Shown: positions 57,900 through 64,000 of the stretch, piece after piece
Position numbering within the stretch: position 1 is the first letter of the stretch
How the letters are laid out: the number at the start of each line of letters is the position of its first letter
Source: Rhodospirillaceae bacterium SYSU D60007
GTDB lineage: Bacteria; Pseudomonadota; Alphaproteobacteria; Reyranellales; Reyranellaceae
NCBI GenBank assembly: GCA_003574685.1
Contig: QOCQ01000005.1
Location: 160,127-224,126 of the forward strand
Direction of reading: 5' to 3'
Length of the DNA stretch: 64,000 bases
Translations under genes and position numbers: made by a program
Notes under the pieces: generated by a model
Told to the model about the DNA's origin: nothing
Seen by the model: only the letters and a program-made list of their open reading frames with translations
The model's database searches: none

Positions 57900-58358
57900 A
57901 TGCGCATGCTGGGCGAGGGCATGTACTACACCGACCTGAAGGTCGGCGATCGCTTCAGGACAACCGGCCGCACCATCTTCGAGGCCGATCTGGTCAATTT
58001 CTACTGCTGCACCGGCATGCAGGAGGGGTTGTTCAACAACCTCGACTACATCGAAAAGCATTCGCCGACCGGCGGCAGGCTGGTGCCGGGCGCACTGGTC
58101 TACAGCTTCGCCGAAGGGCTGCTGATCCCGGTTTCAATCCAGGGCACCGGAATGGCCTTTCTCGGCATGACGCTCGACATCAAGGCGCCGACCTTCGTCA
58201 ATGACACGATCCATGTCGAATGCGAGGTGACGGAGGTACGGCCCACCTCGAAGGACCCGTCGCGCGGGCTGGTGCGCACCATGAACCTGGTGAAGAACCA
58301 GAAGGGCGAGACGGTGTTGACCTATGATCCGCTGCGCATGATGCGCGGGCGCGCCTGA
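57900..58358 (+). CDS. MaoC-like dehydratase/hot-dog fold protein
   Basis: 152 residues. The pattern YYTDLKVGDRFRTTGRTIFEADLVNFYCCTG, LVPGALVYSFAEGLL and FLGMTLDIKAPTFVNDTIHVECEVTEV fits the MaoC hot-dog fold of acyl-CoA/hydroxyacyl hydratases. The usual D-x-x-x-H pair of hydratases is not clearly present, so it may be inactive or act on something else. GGAGG is six bases before the ATG at 57900 and too close to the ATG at 57894, which settles the start. It is followed by a crotonase-family gene 29 bp later. Confidence 0.82.
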   Translation: MRMLGEGMYYTDLKVGDRFRTTGRTIFEADLVNFYCCTGMQEGLFNNLDYIEKHSPTGGRLVPGALVYSFAEGLLIPVSIQGTGMAFLGMTLDIKAPTFVNDTIHVECEVTEVRPTSKDPSRGLVRTMNLVKNQKGETVLTYDPLRMMRGRA

Positions 58359-58387
58359 ATCTGGCTGCCCAACTCCCGGAGGCTGCA

Positions 58388-59164
58388 ATGCCGAAGGTTC
58401 TGATCGACCGCTCTGGCGGCATCACAACCATTACCATCAACCGCTTCGCCGAGGCACGCAACGCCGTCGATCCCGAAACGGCCATCCTGCTGCGCGATGC
58501 CTTTACCGCGTTTGACGCCGATGACTCGCAATCCGTGGCCATCCTTACGGGCGCCGGGGGCACGTTCTGCGCCGGCTATGACCTGAAGGCGACGGCCACG
58601 GGCGATGGCGTCGGCCGTTACGAACCCGAAGGCGTCGGCCCCATGGGGCCTTCGCGCCTGCTGCTGGGCAAGCCGGTGATCGCCGCGGTCGAAGGTTATG
58701 CGGTGGCGGGCGGGCTGGAGCTGGCGCTGTGGTGCGACCTGCGCGTGGCCTCCCAGACCGCCAAATTCGGTGTGTTCTGCCGGCGCTGGGGCGTGCCGCT
58801 GGTCGACGGCGGCACCGTGCGCCTGCCGCGCCTGATCGGCCACAGCCGCGCGCTCGACATGATCCTGACCGGCCGCGAGGTCGATGCACGCGAAGCCTTC
58901 GAATGGGGTCTCGCGAATCGCCTCGTTCCCGTCGGTCAGGCCATGGCCGAAGCGCAGGCGCTGGCCGCCGTGCTGGCGCGCTTCCCGCAAACCTGCCTGC
59001 GCAGCGACCGGCTGTCGTCCTACGAGCAATGGGGCATGGACATCGCCGAGGCCTTGAAGAACGAGGGAAGGCGCGGCCTGCCCGCCCTCACCCAGGAGGC
59101 CCGCCAGGGCGCCGCCCGCTTCGCCGGCGGCAGGGGCCGCAGCGGCAACTTCACGGATATTTAG
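58388..59164 (+). CDS. Crotonase/enoyl-CoA hydratase family protein
   Basis: 258 residues. The crotonase fold is shown by INRFAEARNAVDPE, the oxyanion-hole segments GAGGTFCAGYDLKA and VAGGLELALWCDLRVA. Of the two catalytic Glu positions of enoyl-CoA hydratase, the second region reads RRWGVPLVDGGTVRLPRLIG and has Asp/Gly, so hydratase activity is uncertain. Adjacent to the MaoC-like gene, suggesting acyl-CoA metabolism. Confidence 0.9.
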   Translation: MPKVLIDRSGGITTITINRFAEARNAVDPETAILLRDAFTAFDADDSQSVAILTGAGGTFCAGYDLKATATGDGVGRYEPEGVGPMGPSRLLLGKPVIAAVEGYAVAGGLELALWCDLRVASQTAKFGVFCRRWGVPLVDGGTVRLPRLIGHSRALDMILTGREVDAREAFEWGLANRLVPVGQAMAEAQALAAVLARFPQTCLRSDRLSSYEQWGMDIAEALKNEGRRGLPALTQEARQGAARFAGGRGRSGNFTDI

Positions 59165-59231
59165 GCCCACGGTCGAATGGCATAGAGGATCTACCGGACA
59201 ACAGCTTGCTCTCAGCGCTCGTACAAGCCGC

Positions 59232-59314
59232 CTTCATGGTGAGCCTGTCGAACCATGAAGGCGTCGCATTCCGGCGGCGCGGGCGCTTCATGGTTCGACA
59301 GGCTCACCATGAAG
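59232..59314. repeat. Family C inverted repeat, copy 2
   Basis: Arms 59232-59260 and 59286-59314 are the same 29-bp sequences as at 44399-44483, perfect reverse complements around a 25-bp loop of different sequence. It sits between the crotonase gene and the PhyH-like gene. Confidence 0.92.
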
Positions 59315-59360
59315 CGATGAGGAGCCTCACACATACACAGCAACATGGAGCCGGCGCACC

Positions 59361-60188
59361 ATGAGCCATGAAGCGACACTGCCGCTGACGGACGAGGACA
59401 TAGCGCACTATCGCGAGGACGGGGCGATCTGCATTCGGCAGGCGTTCTCCCCGGAGTGGATTGCCCGGCTGGGCGCGGCCATCGATGCCGACATGCGCGC
59501 CCCCGGCCCGATGGTGCGCATCAACACGCCGAAGGGCCAGCCCGGCCTGTTCTTCGTCGATTTCCAGCTCTGGCAGCGGCACGAGGCCTGCCGGTACTTC
59601 GTCTTCGACTCGCCGGCGGCCGACATCGCAGCAAGGCTGATGGGCGCCCGCGAGGTGATCTACTACCACGATCACCTGCTGGTGAAGGAGCCGGGCACGG
59701 AAGAGCGCACGCCCTGGCATCACGACCAGCCCTACTATCCGATCGATGGCGAGCAGATCGTGTCGCTCTGGCTGCCACTGGATCCGGTGTCGCGCGACAC
59801 CTGCGTCGAATACGTGCGCGGCTCGCACCGCTGGGGCCGGTGGTTTGCGCCGAAGTTCTTCCGCCAGGGCGGCGTAAACCTTCAGGTACAGGACGCGCGC
59901 TTCGAGGAGGTACCGGATATCGACGCCGAACGCAGCAGCCACACGTTCCTGTCATGGGACATGCAGCCCGGCGACGTCATCGCTTTTCACGCGCTCACGC
60001 TGCACGGTGCACCCGGCAATCGCTCGTCAACGCGCCGGCGCCGCGCCTGGGCGACGCGCTGGTGCGGCGAGGACACGCGCTACGCCGTACGCGCCGGCCA
60101 GATCTCGCCGCCCATCGAAGGGCATGGTCTGCAGCCGGGCGACGGGCTCGCCTGCGCTACCTTCCCGCGTGTCCGGCCGCGCGGCTGA
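59361..60188 (+). CDS. Phytanoyl-CoA dioxygenase (PhyH) family protein
   Basis: Fe(II)/2-oxoglutarate-dependent oxygenase of 275 residues. Candidate metal ligands are H120-x-D122 (WHHDQPYY) and H215 (TLHGAPGN), with R221 or R226 following for 2-oxoglutarate binding. DEDIAHYREDGAICIRQAFSPEWI at the N-terminus is family-typical. GGAG precedes the ATG. Bacterial PhyH proteins have varied substrates. It converges on a lipoprotein gene with a 12-bp gap. Confidence 0.88.
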   Translation: MSHEATLPLTDEDIAHYREDGAICIRQAFSPEWIARLGAAIDADMRAPGPMVRINTPKGQPGLFFVDFQLWQRHEACRYFVFDSPAADIAARLMGAREVIYYHDHLLVKEPGTEERTPWHHDQPYYPIDGEQIVSLWLPLDPVSRDTCVEYVRGSHRWGRWFAPKFFRQGGVNLQVQDARFEEVPDIDAERSSHTFLSWDMQPGDVIAFHALTLHGAPGNRSSTRRRRAWATRWCGEDTRYAVRAGQISPPIEGHGLQPGDGLACATFPRVRPRG

Positions 60189-60200
60189 GGCAGGATCCGC

Positions 60201-60782
60201 CTACTCCGGCCGGTATGAGGCGACGATGTTGCGCATCATCGGCATGGTGCGGTCATAGTTGGGGCGCGATGCGGCATAGAGGATCTGGTACGCCCACGCC
60301 CCCTGGTCCGGGATGAGGGCAACCACGATCACGCGCTCGCTGGCGCGCTGCGGCACGGAATAGACCTGGGCCCGCCGGCCGCCGCCGCTGCGCAGCGGAA
60401 TCGGCGCCAGCAGCTCGGGCGGGCGCGAGGTGTCAGGGTTCGGCGCCAGACGCGCGGCCAGCCGTACCGCCGCCGCTTCGGGAGTCTCGCTGGCAGCCAG
60501 ACGGGTGATGCCGAGCTGGGCTGCCGCACCGCCCTCGCGCGGCGCGATCTCGACAGGCCCCTGGCCCGAGCGCGCGCCGGGGCTGACGCTCCAGCCGGCC
60601 GGCACCATCACCGAATAGCCCAGCGTGCCCGGATGGCTGATGGCGATCCGGCCCTCCGAAGTCTGCGTCCAGCTACTCGCCGGCGCCGGATCGGGCGAGC
60701 CGGTGCGCGTCGTTGCCGGCGTGCAGGCGGCCAGCGCCAGCGACATCGCAAGCAGAGTGAGAAGCGTGCGGGGCGAGGTCAT
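60201..60782 (-). CDS. Hypothetical lipoprotein
   Basis: 193 residues with a lipoprotein signal (LLTLLAMSLALAAC, Cys20). The mature part has GRIAISHPGTLGYSVMVPAGWSVSPGARSGQGPVEIAPREGGAAAQLGITRL, a beta-rich segment reminiscent of small periplasmic proteins that detect or bind surface components (PsbP/DUF1795-like), and ends NIVASYRPE. No enzymatic motif. A longer frame to 60896 runs into the quinone reductase gene and was rejected as start. Confidence 0.78.
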   Translation of the reverse strand: MTSPRTLLTLLAMSLALAACTPATTRTGSPDPAPASSWTQTSEGRIAISHPGTLGYSVMVPAGWSVSPGARSGQGPVEIAPREGGAAAQLGITRLAASETPEAAAVRLAARLAPNPDTSRPPELLAPIPLRSGGGRRAQVYSVPQRASERVIVVALIPDQGAWAYQILYAASRPNYDRTMPMMRNIVASYRPE

Positions 60783-60823
60783 ACGTGTCTTTCCTTCGAC
60801 GTTATTGGCGGCGGATGCCATGT

Positions 60824-61846
60824 CTAGCGGGTCGGGTCCAGCGCCGCCTTGCCCACGACCTTGCGGTCCTCGATCAGCCGGAACGCCTGCACCCACTCGG
60901 CCAGGGGGAAATGCCCGGCGACACGCGGGCGCAGCTTGCCCTGTTCGAACCAGCCGAACATCTCGGTGATCGCCTCATGCACCAGCCGCTGGCGTCGCGC
61001 GAGATCGCAGGGATCGGCCGTTTCGCCCGGCCGGCCCCAGCCGTTGTAGTAGCCGTAGTAGAAGCCGATCACGGTGATGTTCTTCACCAGCAGGATGTTG
61101 GCCGGAATCTGCGGAATCCCGCCGCTGGCGAAGCCCATCGGAATGATGCGTCCCTCGACGGCGACGCAACGCAGCGACTGATCGAAGATGTCGCCGCCCA
61201 CCGGATCGTAGATCACGTCGGCACCGCGCCCGCCGGTGATCTCCAGCACCCTTTCGCGAATGCTGCCTGCACGCGAGTCGACCAGATGATCAGCGCCATG
61301 ATCGCGCGCCACCTCGAGCTTGTCGGTACCGCCGGCCGTCGCGATCACCGTGGCGCCCATGGCCTTGCCAACCTCAACGGCCGTCAGCCCGGAGCCGCCG
61401 CCGGCGCCGTGCACCAGCAGCGTCTCGCCCGGCTTCATCCGCGCCTTCCAGCGCAAGGCGCCGTAGGCCGTGGGATAGAGCGTGGGGAATTGGGTGGCAG
61501 CGGCGAAGTCCAGCGCATCGGGCATGCGGTAGAGATTGCCGGCGGGGACCACGACCTCGGCCCCGAAGCCGCCCCTGGCAACAGGACCGGTGACGCGGTC
61601 GCCGGGCGCAAGACCTGCGACATCCGGCGCCACCTCCAGCACCACGCCGGCCATCTCGTTGCCCGGGATATAGGGCAGCGGCGGCTTGTTCTGGTGCTTG
61701 CCTTGCACGCCCAGCAGGGCGGCGAAACTCACGCCGCCGGCGCGCACGGCGACGCGCGCATGCCCTGGCTTCAGCGCCGGCGGCGGCACATCCTCGATCC
61801 GCAGGGTTTCGACCGGACCGTATGCGTGACACACCAGAGCGCGCAT
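60824..61846 (-). CDS. NADPH:quinone oxidoreductase-like zinc-type alcohol dehydrogenase family protein
   Basis: 340 residues. The MDR fold is evident: VRAGGVSFAALLGVQGKHQ, IPGNEMAGVVLEVAPDVAGLAPGDRV, the nucleotide-binding VHGAGGGSGLTAVEVGKAMGATVIATAG and DPVGGDIFDQSLR. Zinc-binding cysteines of true alcohol dehydrogenases are lacking, which fits the quinone oxidoreductase (QOR) subgroup. Substrate unknown. It is divergent from the DUF2330 gene. Confidence 0.9.
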   Translation of the reverse strand: MRALVCHAYGPVETLRIEDVPPPALKPGHARVAVRAGGVSFAALLGVQGKHQNKPPLPYIPGNEMAGVVLEVAPDVAGLAPGDRVTGPVARGGFGAEVVVPAGNLYRMPDALDFAAATQFPTLYPTAYGALRWKARMKPGETLLVHGAGGGSGLTAVEVGKAMGATVIATAGGTDKLEVARDHGADHLVDSRAGSIRERVLEITGGRGADVIYDPVGGDIFDQSLRCVAVEGRIIPMGFASGGIPQIPANILLVKNITVIGFYYGYYNGWGRPGETADPCDLARRQRLVHEAITEMFGWFEQGKLRPRVAGHFPLAEWVQAFRLIEDRKVVGKAALDPTR

Positions 61847-62025
61847 GAGGGGAAGTACCGCCGCTGAGGTTGGGAAGGGCCGGCACCCTAACGGTGTTGG
61901 TCACGCCGGTGCAAGCTGCACCACGCACAATGAGCCGCGCGCGTCCGCCGCGGAGATGTCACAATGCGGAACGCGTGGCGCCTTTTTCGGCGCGGAAAGT
62001 TCCATCGGGTTCAGGGAGGCCAAAC

Positions 62026-63357
62026 GTGCTCAAACGCACCCTGGCGGCCGCCGCGCTTGCGGCCGCCCCGTTGAGTCTTGCCGTCGCCCCGGAGGCCTAC
62101 GCCTTCTGCGGCTTCTACGTCGGCAAGGCCGATACCTCGCTCTTCAACGAAGCATCGCAAGTGATCCTGGCCCGCGACGGCCGGCGCACAACCCTCTCGA
62201 TGATGAACGACTACAAGGGCGAGCTCACCGATTTCGCGCTGGTTGTGCCGGTGCCGGTGGTGCTGCGCCGCAACGACGTGAAGGTGATCGAGAAGAAGAC
62301 TTTCGATCGCCTTGACGCCTATTCCGCGCCGCGGCTGGCCGAATACTTCGATGACGATCCCTGCAACCCGAGGCCTTTGCCTGCGCCGATGGCGGGCACC
62401 ACGCGCGGCGCCGAGCGGCGGCGCAGCGCGGACGCGCTGGGCGTGAAGGTCGAGGACAGCTTCTCGGTCGGCGAGTATGACATCGTCATCCTCTCGGCGG
62501 CGGAGTCCGATGGCCTTGAGACATGGCTGCGGCGCAATGGCTACCGCATCCCGTCCGGTGCCGCACCGGCACTGCGGCCTTACATCCTGCAGGGCATGAA
62601 GTTCTTCGTCGCCCGCGTGAATCTCCGGGAGCAGGCGAAGACGGGCTCTCGCTTTCTGCGTCCGCTGCAGTTCACCTTCGACAGCGAGAAGTTCATGCTG
62701 CCCATGCGACTGGGCATGATCAATGCCCAGGGCCCGCAGGATCTCATCGTCTATGTGCTGACGCGCGACGGACGGGTTGAATCCGCCAACTACCGTACGG
62801 TGAAGCTGCCCGCCAACATGACGCTGCCGACGTACCTGCGTGACGGCAAGCAGTTCACCGATTTTTACAAGACGATGTTCGACCAGCAGGCACGCCGCGA
62901 GGACTACAAGGCAGTCTTCACGGAGTATTTCTGGGACATGAGCTGGTGCGATCCCTGCGCTGCCGATCCGCTGTCGCGCGAGGAGTTGCTGGCTGCCGGC
63001 GTGACGTGGTTGCCCGCGGAACCGACAGCAGCTCCGGTGCCCGGGCGCAGACCCGTAACGCCGGGCGGCGCCGTCCCGGTGATGCTGACGCGCCTGCATT
63101 TGCGCTACACGCCTGACAGCTTTCCCGAGGACCTCGCTTTCCTCGAAACGAAGGACCGGCAGAATTTTCAGGCCCGCTACGTGTTGCAGCATCCCTGGCG
63201 GGGCAGCGCGGACAAATGCCAGGCAGCTGCCCAGTACCTGACGCGGTTGCGCCAGCGGCAGGAAAGCGAGGCGCGGGCACTCGCCAATCTCACGGGCTGG
63301 GACATCAACGACATCCGCCAGCGTCAATCCCGCGCGCCGGTCGTCACACCGCGGTGA
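62026..63357 (+). CDS. DUF2330 domain protein, exported
   Basis: 443 residues from a GTG with GGGAGG seven bases upstream. A signal peptide ends near residue 26 (AVAPEAYA). The mature protein starts FCGFYVGKADTSLFNEASQVILARDG and shows VVPVPVVLRRNDVKVI and LQFTFDSEKFMLPMRLGMINAQGPQDLIVYVLT, the DUF2330 pattern. Cysteines in CDPC may form a disulfide. Its stop overlaps by one base the start of the RnfD-like gene, a pairing I recall from other proteobacteria. The function is unknown. Confidence 0.88.
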   Translation: MLKRTLAAAALAAAPLSLAVAPEAYAFCGFYVGKADTSLFNEASQVILARDGRRTTLSMMNDYKGELTDFALVVPVPVVLRRNDVKVIEKKTFDRLDAYSAPRLAEYFDDDPCNPRPLPAPMAGTTRGAERRRSADALGVKVEDSFSVGEYDIVILSAAESDGLETWLRRNGYRIPSGAAPALRPYILQGMKFFVARVNLREQAKTGSRFLRPLQFTFDSEKFMLPMRLGMINAQGPQDLIVYVLTRDGRVESANYRTVKLPANMTLPTYLRDGKQFTDFYKTMFDQQARREDYKAVFTEYFWDMSWCDPCAADPLSREELLAAGVTWLPAEPTAAPVPGRRPVTPGGAVPVMLTRLHLRYTPDSFPEDLAFLETKDRQNFQARYVLQHPWRGSADKCQAAAQYLTRLRQRQESEARALANLTGWDINDIRQRQSRAPVVTPR

Positions 63358-64000
63358 TGGCCATGTCGGTGCCAGCGGTTGCCGCACCAACAGAACGATG
63401 GTCCGGCATCGCCGCGCGCCTGCGCTGGCTCGACGCGCGCTACCTGCAGATCGGCTTCCTCGGCTCCTTCCTGCTGTTCGGCGCGCTGCTGCGCGACTTC
63501 GCGCTGCGCCCCGAGCAGGTTGCGCTGACCTTCGCGGCGGCGCTGACGACCCAGTGGCTCGGCGCACGCTTGCTTGGCCTGCCCGGGCACAGCCTGCTCA
63601 GCGCGGCGGTCACCAGCCTCGGTCTCAGCATTCTGGTGCGCGCCGATTCGCTCTGGGTGCATCCGCTGGTGGCGGTGATCGCCATCGGCGCCAAGTTCGT
63701 GATCCGCATCAACGGCAAGCACCTTTACAATCCGGCCAATCTCGGCGCGATGGCAGCGCTGCTTCTGCTGCCGGGTGCATGGGTGTCGCCGGGCCAGTGG
63801 GGCAACGACATGCTGCTGGCGCTGTGGGTAGCGGCGTTCGGGATCACCGTGTCGACCAGCGCCCGGCGCTTCGACATCGCCTGGGCGTTCCTTGCCATCT
63901 ATGTCGGCCTGCTCTGCCTGCGCATCGAGTATCTCGGCGCGCGCTGGGCGGTGCTGGAGAACCAGCTTTCGAGCGGCGCGCTGATCCTCTTCACCTTCTT
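63357..64000 (+). CDS. RnfD/NqrB-like membrane protein (cut by window end)
   Basis: Visible 214 residues from MAMSVPAVAAPTERW, multi-pass membrane protein with helices at about 30-50, 58-78, 80-95 and onward. NGKHLYNPANLGAMAALLLLPGAWVSPGQWG is the conserved RnfD/NqrB family segment. No sign of the other Rnf/Nqr subunits, so this is one of the stand-alone family members paired with DUF2330. The 3' end is outside the window. The start at 63357 overlaps the DUF2330 stop; 63363 is an alternative. Confidence 0.85.
   Translation, partial: MAMSVPAVAAPTERWSGIAARLRWLDARYLQIGFLGSFLLFGALLRDFALRPEQVALTFAAALTTQWLGARLLGLPGHSLLSAAVTSLGLSILVRADSLWVHPLVAVIAIGAKFVIRINGKHLYNPANLGAMAALLLLPGAWVSPGQWGNDMLLALWVAAFGITVSTSARRFDIAWAFLAIYVGLLCLRIEYLGARWAVLENQLSSGALILFTF

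Overview
The window is GC-rich and densely coding, with short spacers and frequent start/stop overlaps. It reads as the chromosome of an alphaproteobacterium, probably Rhodospirillales- or Reyranella-like; that placement is inference. Supporting gene orders are rodZ-ispG-hisS, ptsP-lysC-ubiG, bolA-J protein-cobS-cobT and aroB-aroK-xerD-accA. No rRNA, tRNA, CRISPR array, transposase or prophage gene was seen.

Bases 1-31800 are mostly housekeeping: hisS (cut by the window edge), ispG, rodZ-like, ptsP, lysC, ubiG, a DUF1178 protein, a methyltransferase, cobT/cobS with a J-domain protein and bolA, accA, malyl-CoA lyase, a YcaQ-type glycosylase-like protein, xerD with a 45-codon membrane protein overlapping its start, aroK-aroB, a DUF2889 protein, an amidase, two tandem 2OG-oxygenase-like genes, a GNAT protein, an epoxide hydrolase, an AGPS-like FAD oxidase, an SDR and secA.

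Bases 32078-46550 hold the main accessory locus, eight plus-strand genes in operon-like order. They are two SrfA-like membrane proteins (one with a vWA domain), SrfB (actin/Hsp70-type ATPase motifs), SrfC (P-loop GTPase-like), a Pro-rich membrane protein with Sel1-like repeats, a secreted PpkA-type vWA protein without a kinase, and an ABC ATPase/FtsX-type permease pair. I read this as an envelope-associated NTP-driven machine that resembles the TagST-PpkA arrangement of type VI secretion signalling but has no kinase or secretion genes.

Bases 46628-56314 encode surface-carbohydrate functions: a nucleotide-sugar dehydrogenase on plus, converging on a minus-strand series neuB-neuC-SGNH-MBOAT-SurC-like-SGNH-methyltransferase. 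Together these suggest an O-acylated polysaccharide containing a nonulosonic acid. No CMP-sugar synthetase and no standard glycosyltransferase is visible.

Bases 56380-64000 carry a lipoprotein hydrolase, a zinc-finger protein, a MaoC-like and a crotonase protein, a PhyH-type oxygenase, a lipoprotein, a quinone reductase-like protein, and a DUF2330 gene overlapping an RnfD/NqrB-like gene cut by the window end.

At least five families of structured repeats lie in the spacers: a ~140-bp CCTTCCCCC element (four copies, two of them flanking a DUF559 gene in opposite orientation), two 29-bp-arm inverted repeat families (two copies each), a CTGGGAGC hairpin, and a four-copy GTCTCC array in the only spacer over 300 bp (20793-21203).
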